Shown here: positions 18,502-29,396 of the stretch, one piece after another | How positions within the stretch are numbered: position 1 is the stretch's first letter | Layout: every line of letters starts with the position of its first letter | Source: Ensifer sp. USDA 6670 | GTDB lineage: Bacteria; Pseudomonadota; Alphaproteobacteria; Rhizobiales; Rhizobiaceae | Direction: 5' to 3' | Length of the DNA: 56,313 nt | Assembly (NCBI GenBank): GCA_000421085.1 | Contig: ATWE01000027.1 | Coordinates: forward strand, 1-56,313 | Notes under the pieces: model-generated | Seen by the model: only the letters and a program-made list of their open reading frames with translations | Told to the model about the DNA's origin: nothing | The model's database searches: none | Program-made: the position numbers and the translations under genes

Positions 18502-19503
18502 ATGAAAAAACTGCTTGCGTCGACATGTCTGATGCTTGGCCTCATGGCAGGAGCCTCGGTATCAAATGCCGCCGAGTGCGGGAGCGTCACCATTGCCAGC
18601 ATGAACTGGCAGAGTGCCGAGGTCCTCTCCAACCTCGACAAATTCATTCTCAACGAAGGCTACGGCTGCAGTGCCGAGATCACGATCGGCGACACCGTGC
18701 CGACGATCACCTCCATGGCGGAAAAGGGCCAGCCCGATATCGCGCCGGAAGCGTGGATCGACCTGCTGCCCGATGTCGTCAAGAAAGGCCAGGACGACGG
18801 TCGCATCATCACAGTCGGCTCTCCGCTGCCGGACGGCGGCGTCCAGGGGTGGTGGATCCCGCAATACCTCGCCGACGCCCATCCCGACATCAAGACGATC
18901 GGTGACGCGCTGAAGCACCCCGAGCTCTTTCCTGCCTCCGAGGACCCCAGCAAGGGCGCGATCCTGAACGGACCGCAGGGTTGGGGCGGCACGGTGGTGA
19001 CGACGCAGCTTTTTAACGCGTTCGAGGGCGAGAAAGCGGGCTTCACCCTGGTCGACACCGGCTCCGCCGCCGGCCTGGACGGCGCCATTGCCAAGGCCTA
19101 TGAACGCAAGGAGGGTCTTCTCACCTATTACTGGTCTCCTACCGCCCTCCTCGGCAAATACAAGATGGTCAAGCTGGACCCCGGCGTGCCTCACGATGCG
19201 GCCGAATGGAAGCGCTGCAACACCGTAGCGGATTGCCCCGACCCCAAGCCGAATGCATGGCCGGTCGACACGATCGTGACGCTGGTTGCCAAGCCCTTCT
19301 CCGAGCGGGTCGGTCCCGAGGTCATGGACTATCTGACCAAGCGCTCCTGGAGCAACGACACCGTCAGCCAACTCATGGCCTGGATGACCGACAATCAGGC
19401 CAGCGGTGAAGAAGGTGCGAAGCGCTTCCTCGAAGAGAACGAGGACCTTTGGATCAAGTGGGTATCGCCCGAAGCCGCCGAGAAGATCAAAGCGGCGCTC
19501 TGA
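18502..19503 (+). CDS. OpuAC-type betaine/onium ABC substrate-binding protein
   Basis: A 333-residue periplasmic protein with a cleavable signal (MKKLLASTCLMLGLMAGASVSNA). The mature part is the OpuAC/ProX fold that binds glycine betaine, choline or proline betaine. Tryptophans suited to a cation-pi cage occur in MNWQSAE, PEAWIDL, GWWIPQYL, QGWGGT and YYWSPTALLGKY. Two further Cys in WKRCNTVADCPDP may form a disulfide. No permease or ATPase gene accompanies it, so it must work with a transporter encoded elsewhere or act as a sensor. Its neighbours, a demethylase and a DMSP-lyase-family cupin, support a methylated onium substrate. Confidence 0.8.
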   Translation: MKKLLASTCLMLGLMAGASVSNAAECGSVTIASMNWQSAEVLSNLDKFILNEGYGCSAEITIGDTVPTITSMAEKGQPDIAPEAWIDLLPDVVKKGQDDGRIITVGSPLPDGGVQGWWIPQYLADAHPDIKTIGDALKHPELFPASEDPSKGAILNGPQGWGGTVVTTQLFNAFEGEKAGFTLVDTGSAAGLDGAIAKAYERKEGLLTYYWSPTALLGKYKMVKLDPGVPHDAAEWKRCNTVADCPDPKPNAWPVDTIVTLVAKPFSERVGPEVMDYLTKRSWSNDTVSQLMAWMTDNQASGEEGAKRFLEENEDLWIKWVSPEAAEKIKAAL

Positions 19504-19602
19504 CGGCGTCGCGCCTGTGCGGCGTGCATCATGCACGCCGCATCCACTGCCGAGGGCCGGGAAAATCAACGCGCGGAACAAGTCGGACGGGCTGTACATT
19601 TG

Positions 19603-20586
19603 ATGTTCATGAAGAACATCATTTTTGTCGCAGCCGCCCTGTCACTGGGCCTCCATTCCTCCGCCAGCGCTGAAGAACTTCAGCCGGAAGCCATCAACAA
19701 TGCTCCGATTGCAACGATCGCACCGGAACGGCCTCCGAAGGAATCGCCTCACCCGGATCCCGCCATTGTTCATCTCCAGATTCTCTTGGATCGCGCGGGG
19801 TCTTCTCCCGGGGTGATCGACGGCTACTACGGCGAGAATCTCACCAAGGCCGTTGCGGGATTCGAGGCCATGCAGCGTCTTCCTGTCGATGGAAATCTGG
19901 ACCCTGAGGTCGTCAGCCGGCTTTCGCAGGATCAGCCTGTCATCCAGTCCTATGCCATCACGGAAGACGACGCCAAGGATCTCGTGGATGAGATTCCCGA
20001 CGACTATTCCAAGCAGGCCAAGATGGATCATCTCGGTTATACGAGCGTCGAGGAGAGATTGTCCGAGCGGTTTCACATGGACATCGACCTTCTGAAGGCG
20101 CTGAACCCAGGTTCGTCGTTTACCGTCGGAGAGACGGTTTGGGTCGCGAAGCCCGGCGTCGCGAAGGAAGGTGCGGTCAAAAGGATAGAAGTGCGCAAGC
20201 GAAAGGGGCAAGTGGTGGCATTCGCAGAAGATGGTTCGCCGCTCGCTGCGTATCCCGCCTCCATCGGCAGCGAAGCGTCCCCCTCCCCCAAGGGCACCCA
20301 CAAGGTCAAGGGGGTCGCGCGAATGCCGCCTTACGAATACGACCCCGATGTCAACTTCAAGCAGGGCGGCAACGACAAGGCCCTGACGCTTCCCAAGGGC
20401 CCTAATAATCCGGTGGGAACCGTCTGGATCGATCTGACGGAGCCCACCTATGGAATCCACGGCACGCCCGAACCGTCCTTGATCGATAAAGCTCAGTCAC
20501 ACGGGTGCGTTCGCCTGACGAACTGGGACGCGGAGGAACTGGCGGCGATGGTCAAGCCGGGGGTGGTTGCCGAATTCACCGACTGA
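19603..20586 (+). CDS. L,D-transpeptidase (YkuD) with peptidoglycan-binding domain
   Basis: A 327-residue exported protein. Signal peptide residues 1-26 (ends SASAEE), then a PG_binding_1 domain (about 45-105, LQILLDRAGSSPGVIDGYYG), a LysM-like segment (SVEERLSERFHMDIDLLKALNP), and a C-terminal YkuD catalytic domain with HGTPEP and SHGCVRL. The catalytic cysteine is residue 302. It would make 3-3 cross-links in peptidoglycan or attach proteins to it in the periplasm. The start could be ATG 19603 or 19609, neither with a strong ribosome site. It stands alone downstream of the binding protein gene. Confidence 0.85.
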   Translation: MFMKNIIFVAAALSLGLHSSASAEELQPEAINNAPIATIAPERPPKESPHPDPAIVHLQILLDRAGSSPGVIDGYYGENLTKAVAGFEAMQRLPVDGNLDPEVVSRLSQDQPVIQSYAITEDDAKDLVDEIPDDYSKQAKMDHLGYTSVEERLSERFHMDIDLLKALNPGSSFTVGETVWVAKPGVAKEGAVKRIEVRKRKGQVVAFAEDGSPLAAYPASIGSEASPSPKGTHKVKGVARMPPYEYDPDVNFKQGGNDKALTLPKGPNNPVGTVWIDLTEPTYGIHGTPEPSLIDKAQSHGCVRLTNWDAEELAAMVKPGVVAEFTD

Positions 20587-20674
20587 ACCTTCGCATCCTC
20601 TGGCAACTCGATCGTGATGGCTACGGCGATTCAATGCCGCCATAACGCGCGATACGGAGAAGGAACCCTGCCTG

Positions 20675-21880
20675 TCAAAGAGGGACAGCATCCGGCCGAC
20701 GTTTGGCAGCCGATGCTACCGCCACGAAGGCCCCCATACCGACCGCGCCGAGGCAGGCATTGGCCAGCAAGGCGACATCGGTGCCGAAACGTTCCATCAC
20801 GACGGAGAAGACAAAGGGTGCCATCGCGCCTGCCGCCAGCCGTGCGGCGGCCATTCTTCCCGTTATCGCACCATAGCCGGCCGATCCGAACAGCCAGAGC
20901 GGAAGCGATCCCTGCGCAATGCTGTTGATGCCCGATCCGAGACCGAGACAGATCGCGAAGACCACAGCTCCGGGCAACCAGGTTCCGGAAAGACCGAGGA
21001 CGGCGACACCCGCCACGATGAGCGTGGCTGACAGGGTCGCGAGCATGGGCGGCAGCAAGTTTGCGCCGAATGTCATGTTGATCAGCCTGCTCAGAACCTG
21101 CGACGGTCCGAAGAGCGAGCCGATCATCACGGCTGCCGCCCCGAAGCCGATCGTCCCCAGCATCGGAACCATATGCGTCAGTATCGCTGAAAGTGTGAAC
21201 CCCTGTAGGGCAAAAGCCAGCGAGACAAGAAGCATGCCACGCCGCTTGGCCTGTGCCGGAAGCGCGCCGGCAATCGCTTCCCGGTTGAGGCCGGCAGCTT
21301 CGATCGCGGCAGGCGTCCGGCTTCGCATGATCCAGCCATGCAACGGGAGGCAGACGAGCAGGTTCAACGCTGCATAAGCGATGTAGATTTCGCGCCACGA
21401 GAGAAACTCTCCAAGGCTTGCGGCAATCGGCCAGAAGATCGTCGAAGCGAAGCCCCCGATCAACGTCAGATAGGTGATGCTGCGTGAAGCCGACTGGGGA
21501 CGGATTTCCACAAGTGCCGCAAAGGCAGCCTGATATTGCACCATGCCGGAGGCCACTTCCAGGAGGACTATGGCGATGGCGAACACGGCCGTCGAGGGAG
21601 ACCAGGCGCATAGCAAAAGAGCCAGAGCGGAGACGGCCGAGCCGGAAGTCATGATCGTCGCGGCGCCGAACCGATCCATCCAGCCCCCAACGAGAGGAGC
21701 CGAAAGGCCGCCCACCAGCAGCGAAGCGGAAAACACGCCGAACACTTGCTCGACGGTCAGGCCGAGGTCGCGTGCCATTCCGGGCGCAAGGATGCTGAAG
21801 CTGTAATACAGCGTGCCGTAGCCGATGATCTGGGTGAGGCCGAGTGCGGCGACGATGCCCGCCGGGATCCCGGACTTCAT
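20675..21880 (-). CDS. MFS transporter coupled to an ArsR regulator
   Basis: A 401-residue integral membrane protein with about 12 hydrophobic segments and the MFS loop signature after TM2 (GGWMDRFGAA, about residue 65). The start is one base past the stop of the ArsR-family gene, so both are co-transcribed, ArsR first. Such pairs in rhizobia often concern arsenic or antimony species, and the next genes rightward are copper resistance genes, so a metal or metalloid export role is plausible. The substrate cannot be read from the sequence. Confidence 0.82.
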   Translation of the reverse strand: MKSGIPAGIVAALGLTQIIGYGTLYYSFSILAPGMARDLGLTVEQVFGVFSASLLVGGLSAPLVGGWMDRFGAATIMTSGSAVSALALLLCAWSPSTAVFAIAIVLLEVASGMVQYQAAFAALVEIRPQSASRSITYLTLIGGFASTIFWPIAASLGEFLSWREIYIAYAALNLLVCLPLHGWIMRSRTPAAIEAAGLNREAIAGALPAQAKRRGMLLVSLAFALQGFTLSAILTHMVPMLGTIGFGAAAVMIGSLFGPSQVLSRLINMTFGANLLPPMLATLSATLIVAGVAVLGLSGTWLPGAVVFAICLGLGSGINSIAQGSLPLWLFGSAGYGAITGRMAAARLAAGAMAPFVFSVVMERFGTDVALLANACLGAVGMGAFVAVASAAKRRPDAVPL

Positions 21881-21881
21881 A

Positions 21882-22247
21882 TCAGCCGTTCCCGCCTTCG
21901 GCCGGCGTGGAGGATGCCGCGCGACGCGGTTTTGGTCCGTTCAGCGATGCACGTATGCTGGCGTGTCCGACACAACAGTCCTCCATCAGGAACTTCACGA
22001 GATCGGCAAGCGCGTTGTAGCTGGCGCTGTAGACGATCGAGCGTGATTCGCGCCTCTGCGTGATCAATCCGGTCCGCTCCAGTTCCTTCAGGTGAAAAGA
22101 GACGTTCGAGGGCGAGACGCCCATCGTTTCTGCTATCGCACCCGCCGCCATGCCCCCCGGTCCCGCGACGACGAGCGTTCTCACAATTCCCAGGCGCGTC
22201 TCCTGCGACAGGGCGGCGAAGGACGAACGGGCTTGTCGCTCTTCCAT
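21882..22247 (-). CDS. ArsR/SmtB-family metal(loid)-responsive repressor
   Basis: A 121-residue winged-helix repressor. The DNA-binding helix is in AETMGVSPSNVSFHLKELERTGL. A C-terminal cysteine pair in FLMEDCCVGHAS resembles the FLxENCC arrangement of alphaproteobacterial arsenite-responsive ArsR proteins, where these thiols bind As(III). It heads a two-gene operon with the MFS transporter and is divergent from the small exported protein gene at 22422. An AT-rich stretch just upstream (22249-22277) is the likely operator zone, but no clean dyad was found. Confidence 0.85.
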   Translation of the reverse strand: MEERQARSSFAALSQETRLGIVRTLVVAGPGGMAAGAIAETMGVSPSNVSFHLKELERTGLITQRRESRSIVYSASYNALADLVKFLMEDCCVGHASIRASLNGPKPRRAASSTPAEGGNG

Positions 22248-22421
22248 ATTTCAATCTTCCTACAATAATCAAATTAATGCGTAGCCGACCGAACGCAGAT
22301 CGACAAGTCCGAAGTGAGATCGCGCTTCCCGATCTTCGAATCGCCGATCGGCGCAAACCATGGAACGATCGGCCTGCCGATTGGTTTTCACACATCTGGT
22401 TCGGAGATAAAGGAGACTACA

Positions 22422-22745
22422 ATGAGGATACTCGTTACGATCCTTACAGCCATTTCGATTGCGGGTCTCGCATCCGGTACAGCCACGGCTGCCTGTAAAG
22501 ATGGGACTTCCACGGACACGACCGCCTCCATCAATGCCGACAAGCCCGGCATAGCCAAGGACGGCACCAAGGCCCCGCTGGAAACCGAGAACAATGCTGC
22601 CAGCAAGGATGGTCAGACGATGCCTCTGGCTAACCAGCAGGGCGGAGGAGACAAGAACCTGGCTACGTCGCAGCAAGATGCCGAAGCTCAGCAGTCAGGC
22701 GAGCAAGCAGCCGCCGCGAAGTCTGACGATTGCGTCGTTGAATGA
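22422..22745 (+). CDS. Small exported hypothetical protein
   Basis: A 107-residue protein. A signal peptide (MRILVTILTAISIAGLASG, cleavage near ATA-AC) precedes a low-complexity mature part rich in Asp, Lys, Ala, Gln and Thr, with repeated KDGT/KDG units (CKDGTS, AKDGTK, SKDGQ). One Cys lies just after cleavage and one near the C-terminus (DDCVVE). A ribosome site AAGGAG precedes ATG 22422. It sits between a metalloid repressor and the copper genes. The acidic, Cys-bracketed mature part might bind metal, but no family is recognised. Confidence 0.7.
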   Translation: MRILVTILTAISIAGLASGTATAACKDGTSTDTTASINADKPGIAKDGTKAPLETENNAASKDGQTMPLANQQGGGDKNLATSQQDAEAQQSGEQAAAAKSDDCVVE

Positions 22746-22870
22746 GGCCAAAGGACGCGGTTGGATGAATGCCGGCCAACTGGCTCTTGCATGGAGGGTG
22801 ACGGCCGGCACCGGCGCTGAACTGCCGGTGAACGCGGCGCAGCGCTCGAAATAAATCCGAGCGCGCTCCC

Positions 22871-22901
22871 TTGACCCTGACATCGTTGGAAGATGCATGC
22901 T
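22871..22901 (+). promoter_or_regulatory. Degenerate CueR-type promoter before the CopZ-like gene
   Basis: TTGACC (22871-22876) stands 19 bases before CATGCT (22896-22901). The half-sites ACCCTGA and GGAAGAT flank a 7-base CATCGTT, in the same arrangement as the strong CueR box at 23407. The match is partial on the left arm. The 19-base spacer is the MerR-family hallmark. Confidence 0.35.
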
Positions 22902-22931
22902 GTGGCTGTTTCGTAAAGCAAGGGTGTTTCC

Positions 22932-23153
22932 ATGTACCATCTCAGCATATCCGATATGACCTGCAGTCATTGCGCCGGCACCGTCGAGAAGGCGGTAAAA
23001 TCAGTCGATCCGAACGCCAAGATCACCGTCAGCCTCGGGGCGAAAACCGCATCGATCGAGTCCGGCCTTGGTCCCGCTGTCTTTGTCGCCGCCATTGAGG
23101 ATGCCGGTTATAAGGCGTCCGTAAGCAACGCCTGCTGCAGCCAAGGGGTCTGA
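22932..23153 (+). CDS. Heavy-metal-associated (HMA) protein, CopZ-like copper chaperone
   Basis: A 73-residue protein that is a single HMA ferredoxin-like fold. The metal motif is MTCSHC (residues 9-14), with the family helix GTVEKAVKSVDPNA and a C-terminal FVAAIEDAGYKASV. It would carry Cu(I) to the copper ATPases encoded just downstream. An extra CC pair (NACCSQGV) close to the C-terminus is unusual for CopZ and could add a second metal site. It is separated from the first ATPase by about 310 bases containing a repeat, so it probably has its own promoter. Confidence 0.85.
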   Translation: MYHLSISDMTCSHCAGTVEKAVKSVDPNAKITVSLGAKTASIESGLGPAVFVAAIEDAGYKASVSNACCSQGV

Positions 23154-23406
23154 ATGCCCCGCACACCCGTTAGAACAGCTCACGAAAACCTGTGACGACC
23201 TTCCGTCCAGGCAGAGCCTCGCTGAAAGGAGCGAGATCGCTACTGTTCCGCTCAACGGTGAAGCGATCTGACGCGCCGGAGCTTGGAGCGGTTCAGTGTT
23301 TCACTGAACCGCTCCAAATCTTTGAAGCTACGCGCTTCCGAACCGAAAACCGTGCGCACTTTCCCGCTACTGTTTGTCGTGGAGGGAAGAAAACACGCAA
23401 AGGCGC
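23154..23406. repeat. Intergenic stretch with rhizobial palindromic repeat
   Basis: No gene is seen. At 23285-23315 a perfect 14-bp stem (GGAGCGGTTCAGTG) closes a TTT loop. The following bases to about 23380 (CCGAACCGAAAACCGTGCGC) resemble the second half of a repeat recalled as common in Rhizobium and Sinorhizobium intergenic regions. It may also end transcription of the CopZ-like gene. Confidence 0.55.
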
Positions 23407-23437
23407 TTGACCTTCCCATTATTGGAAGGATTATGAA
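23407..23437 (+). promoter_or_regulatory. CueR/HmrR box and promoter of the copper ATPase operon
   Basis: The -35 TTGACC (23407-23412) and -10 TATGAA (23432-23437) are separated by 19 bases, the overlong spacing used by MerR-family activators. Between them lies the dyad CCTTCC-N7-GGAAGG (23411-23429), nearly identical to the E. coli copA CueR site. The predicted transcript begins near 23444, which supports translation of the ATPase from ATG 23464 rather than ATG 23440. Confidence 0.85.
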
Positions 23438-23463
23438 GGGTGCAGTTTGGAAAGGACGTTCCG

Positions 23464-25947
23464 ATGACTGCACTGAAAAAGATCGAAAAATCCACACCGC
23501 TTCCGGTTTCCACCGACTTCGGCATCGAGGGAATGACATGTGCCTCCTGCGTCGGACGCGTCGAAAAGGCGATCACCGCGGTACCGGGCGTCTCCTCTGC
23601 GAATGTCAATCTGGCGACGGAACGGGCAACGGTTCAGTTCGATGGGCAGCCGGACACGCTCGCGGTGCTCCACGCGATCGAGAAAGCCGGCTACGCGCCG
23701 AGGATCGCCACTGAGGAACTCCAGATCGAAGGGATGACCTGCGCCTCCTGTGTTTCCCGCGTCGAGAAGGCGCTGAAGGCCGTCCCCGGCGTTGCGGATG
23801 CAGCCGTTAATCTGGCGACGGAGAAGGCGACCGTGCGCCTGATTTCCGGAACCGCCGATCTGTCAGCCCTCGAAGCCGCGATCCGGGGTGCCGGATACGA
23901 GGCTCGCAAGGCCAAGCCTGCCGAGGCTTCGGCAGGCGAGGAGGATCACCGCGCGAGCGAGCTCGGCTCTCTCAAGTCCGCGGTGACGATCTCGGCGCTG
24001 ATGACCCTTCCGCTCTTCCTGCTCGAAATGGGGTCACACTTCATTCCCGGCGTCCATGAGTTGATCATGGCCACGGTCGGCATGCGAAACAATCTGTACC
24101 TTCAGTTTGCGCTCGCCACGCTCGTCCTCTTCGGACCGGGGCTGCGGTTCTTCCGCAAGGGCGTGCCGAACCTGATGCGCTGGACGCCTGACATGAACTC
24201 GCTTGTCGTCCTCGGGACCACGGCCGCATGGGGCTATTCGGTCGTGGCGACCTTCGTTCCACGAGTTCTGCCTTCGGGAACGGCGAATGTCTATTACGAG
24301 GCGGCCGCCGTCATCGTCACCCTCGTTCTCCTCGGCCGCTATCTCGAAGCACGGGCGAAGGGTCGCACGAGCCAGGCGATCAAGCGGCTCGTCGGCCTGC
24401 AGCCGAAGACGGCTTTCGTCCTGCGCGGCGGCGATTTCGTCGAGGTGCACATCAGCGAGGTCGTGGCCGGTGACGTCATCCGCATTCGGCCGGGTGAGAA
24501 GATCCCTGTGGACGGTACGGTCATCGACGGCAGCTCCTATGTCGATGAATCGATGATCACCGGTGAACCCCTTCCCGTCCAGAAGACGGCCGACAGCGCG
24601 GTCGTCGGCGGCACGATCAACAAGACCGGGTCCATCACCTTCAAGGCGACCAAGGTCGGCAGCGACACGCTGCTTGCGCAGATCATCAAATTGGTCGAGG
24701 CTGCCCAAGGCTCGAAGCTGCCGATCCAGGCCCTGGTCGACAGGGTTACGGGGTGGTTCGTCCCGGCCGTGATTCTCGCAGCAGTGCTGACTTTTGCCGC
24801 CTGGTACACTTTCGGCCCCTCGCCTGCGCTCTCATTCGCCCTCGTGAATGCCGTAGCGGTCCTGATCATCGCATGCCCCTGTGCGATGGGCCTGGCGACG
24901 CCGACCTCGATCATGGTCGGCACCGGCCGCGCCGCCGAACTCGGCATCCTGTTCCGCAAGGGAGAGGCTCTCCAGAGCCTGCGCGACGCCGATGTGGTCG
25001 CGCTCGACAAAACCGGGACCTTGACGAAGGGCCGCCCGGAACTGACAGACCTCGTCGCTGCAGAGGGCTTCGAGGCCGATGAAGTGCTCTTCCTCGTCGC
25101 GAGTGTCGAAACGCTTTCCGAGCACCCGATCGCGGAGGCGATCGTGTCGGCGGCAAAGTCCAAGGGGATCGCGACGGCCGCGGTCACCGGCTTCGAAGCG
25201 TCGCCCGGCTTTGGGGTAAGCGGATCGGTGTCCGGGCGGCAGGTGCTGGTCGGCGCGGACCGCGCGCTCGCCACGAACGGGATCGATGTTTCCGGTTTCT
25301 CAACCGAGGCCGAGCGGCTCGGCGCCAGCGGCAAGTCGCCGCTCTATGCGGCCATCGACGGACGGCTGGCGGCAATCATCGCGGTGTCGGATCCGGTCAA
25401 GGAAACGACGCCTCAGGCGATCGCGTCCCTGCACGAGCTCGGCCTCAAGGTCGCGATGATCACCGGGGACAACCGCCGCACCGCCGAGGCAATCGCCAGA
25501 AAGCTCGGCATTGACGAGGTCGTCGCCGAGGTCTTGCCGGAAGGCAAGGTCGAGGCGATCAGGAAGCTTCGACAGGGCGGCCGGTCGGTCGCGTTCATCG
25601 GCGACGGCATCAATGATGCGCCGGCTCTCGCCGAAGCGGATGTCGGCATCGCCGTCGGGACGGGAACCGACATCGCGATAGAAAGCGCCGACGTCGTGCT
25701 GATGTCCGGCGACTTGAACGGCGTTGCCAAGGCGATCGCGCTCAGCCAGGCGACGATCCTGAACATCAAGCAGAATCTTTTCTGGGCATTCGCCTATAAC
25801 GTCAGTCTCATACCGGTCGCAGCCGGCGTCCTTTACCCGGTGAATGGCATCCTGCTTTCGCCGATTTTCGCCGCAGCGGCGATGGCGATGTCGAGCGTTT
25901 TCGTCCTCGGCAATGCGCTGCGGCTGAGATCCGTCAACCCGGCCTGA
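23464..25947 (+). CDS. copA: Copper-exporting P1B-type ATPase (CopA), two HMA domains
   Basis: An 827-residue Cu(I) exporter in the inner membrane. Two N-terminal HMA domains each carry GMTCASC (about residues 23-29 and 91-97). The membrane CPC motif is [11 protein letters not shown], the phosphorylation site DKTGTLTKG, the nucleotide-site HP dipeptide SEHPIAEA, and the hinge [10 protein letters not shown]. Helices 7-8 contain AYN and MAMSS, typical of the Cu(I) subgroup. ATG 23464 has GGAAAGGA 7 bases before it and lies after the CueR promoter; an ATG at 23440 is probably too close to the transcript start. It heads an operon with cueR and a second ATPase. Confidence 0.94.
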   Translation: MTALKKIEKSTPLPVSTDFGIEGMTCASCVGRVEKAITAVPGVSSANVNLATERATVQFDGQPDTLAVLHAIEKAGYAPRIATEELQIEGMTCASCVSRVEKALKAVPGVADAAVNLATEKATVRLISGTADLSALEAAIRGAGYEARKAKPAEASAGEEDHRASELGSLKSAVTISALMTLPLFLLEMGSHFIPGVHELIMATVGMRNNLYLQFALATLVLFGPGLRFFRKGVPNLMRWTPDMNSLVVLGTTAAWGYSVVATFVPRVLPSGTANVYYEAAAVIVTLVLLGRYLEARAKGRTSQAIKRLVGLQPKTAFVLRGGDFVEVHISEVVAGDVIRIRPGEKIPVDGTVIDGSSYVDESMITGEPLPVQKTADSAVVGGTINKTGSITFKATKVGSDTLLAQIIKLVEAAQGSKLPIQALVDRVTGWFVPAVILAAVLTFAAWYTFGPSPALSFALVNAVAVLIIACPCAMGLATPTSIMVGTGRAAELGILFRKGEALQSLRDADVVALDKTGTLTKGRPELTDLVAAEGFEADEVLFLVASVETLSEHPIAEAIVSAAKSKGIATAAVTGFEASPGFGVSGSVSGRQVLVGADRALATNGIDVSGFSTEAERLGASGKSPLYAAIDGRLAAIIAVSDPVKETTPQAIASLHELGLKVAMITGDNRRTAEAIARKLGIDEVVAEVLPEGKVEAIRKLRQGGRSVAFIGDGINDAPALAEADVGIAVGTGTDIAIESADVVLMSGDLNGVAKAIALSQATILNIKQNLFWAFAYNVSLIPVAAGVLYPVNGILLSPIFAAAAMAMSSVFVLGNALRLRSVNPA

Positions 25948-25978
25948 AACGCCCAACGCTCGCAGAAAGGAGAAACAC

Positions 25979-26422
25979 ATGAACATCGGCGAAGCCTCCA
26001 AAGCCAGCGGCGTCTCCTCCAAAATGATCCGCTACTACGAACAGATCGGGCTTATCAGTCCCGCCCTTCGAACTGCGTCCAGCTATCGGACTTACCGCGA
26101 CAACGACGTCCATACGCTTCGCTTCGTGCGCCGGGCACGCGACCTGGGATTCTCGGTGGAGCAGATCAAGGAGCTCCTTGCCCTCTGGCGCGATCGGTCC
26201 AGGGCGAGTTCCGACGTGAAGGCGGTCGCCCTCGAACACATCGCGGAACTCGAACGCAAAATAGCCGCCATCCAGGAAATGACGCGGACGCTCAAGCACC
26301 TCGCGGGTCATTGTCACGGCGACGATCGGCCGGACTGCCCGATCATCGAAGAAATCGCGAACGGGCCCGCCCAGGTGAACACGGAGGTCAATCCCCGCTT
26401 CGGCGTCGCCTCGCTGAAATAG
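25979..26422 (+). CDS. cueR: Cu(I)-responsive MerR-family regulator CueR (HmrR)
   Basis: A 147-residue activator. The N-terminal winged helix is [25 protein letters not shown], followed by a long dimerisation helix. The metal loop [10 protein letters not shown] gives C112 and C120, the same residues and spacing as the Cu(I)/Ag(I) ligands of E. coli CueR. AAGGAG precedes ATG 25979. It lies between the two copper ATPases in one operon and should act on the TTGACC-N19-TATGAA promoter at 23407, so it would be autoregulated. The C-terminal tail after residue 122 is longer than in E. coli. Confidence 0.93.
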   Translation: MNIGEASKASGVSSKMIRYYEQIGLISPALRTASSYRTYRDNDVHTLRFVRRARDLGFSVEQIKELLALWRDRSRASSDVKAVALEHIAELERKIAAIQEMTRTLKHLAGHCHGDDRPDCPIIEEIANGPAQVNTEVNPRFGVASLK

Positions 26423-26447
26423 CGTCCAATTCGGAACGGAGACTTCG

Positions 26448-28664
<2,217 letters not shown>

Positions 28665-28678
28665 CTGATGCAAGCGCA

Positions 28679-29125
28679 TCAGAAGCCCAGAACGGCTTTG
28701 GCGCCGAGGGTCGCCGCAGCAAGGAAGACGTATCGGCCCGTCTTGGCGATGGCGACGAGGATCAGGAAGGACCAGAGCGGTTCGCGCAACACGCCGGCAA
28801 TCACGGTAAAGGCGTCGCCGAAAACGGGCATCCAGGATAAAAGCAGCGTCCAGCGGCCATAACGCCGGTACCATCCGCCTGCCCTTTCAAGCGACACCTC
28901 CTTCACCGGGAACCATGGTCTGTCGTGAAAACGGTCGATGAACCTCCCGAGGAACCAGTTGCATAGGGCTCCGAGGATATTGCCGACGCTCGCCACGGCG
29001 ATAAGTGCCACGAGCGAGAATTCGCCTGAAGCAAGCAGCCCCACCAGCAACGGCTCGGACTGAAACGGCAGGACGGTGGCCGCCCCAAAAGCGACGAAGA
29101 AGAGGCCGAGGTAAGCTGCGGTCAT
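28679..29125 (-). CDS. YqaA-family (VTT/SNARE-associated) membrane protein
   Basis: A 148-residue small inner-membrane protein with about four hydrophobic segments. Family marks are FGAATVLPFQSEPLLVG near the N-terminus, GNILGALCNWFLGR in the middle, and WMPVFGDAFTVIAGVLR with a conserved Gly-Asp. YqaA proteins are distant DedA relatives thought to help move lipids or maintain the envelope; no reaction is established. It converges on the copper ATPase operon, with only 14 bases between stops, and is divergent from the glycosyltransferase gene. Confidence 0.82.
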   Translation of the reverse strand: MTAAYLGLFFVAFGAATVLPFQSEPLLVGLLASGEFSLVALIAVASVGNILGALCNWFLGRFIDRFHDRPWFPVKEVSLERAGGWYRRYGRWTLLLSWMPVFGDAFTVIAGVLREPLWSFLILVAIAKTGRYVFLAAATLGAKAVLGF

Positions 29126-29396
29126 GGGCGTTCAGGTCTCTTCACTTGTCGAAATCGCCATAAACTCTCGGTTATTCTCGTCACACCATCACCACCAGAA
29201 GTAGCATGCCCAGCTTCCCTGCGGCTGCATGGCGGCCGCCCATGCAGCCGCAGGTGCGTGCGCGCGGCCCAACTCCGCAAGCACAGCTGACACTGCGGAA
29301 CAAGAGCGGCTCTCCGACAATTGTGCAGGGGTGAGAACATCCTTCTTATCGCCGATGGACGTCCTGCCGACGCCCCTCGATATCAGGAGTTGAGCG

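Noticed and set aside
19594..19599. Third TGTACA before the L,D-transpeptidase gene as a TetR operator
   Set aside because: Single site with different flanks from the pair at 17678 and 17730; a 6-base palindrome is expected by chance.
29221..29251. Hairpin with 12-bp arms (GCGGCTGCATGG) as a terminator
   Set aside because: It lies between divergent gene starts, so no transcript from an annotated gene ends there. Kept only as an unexplained palindrome.
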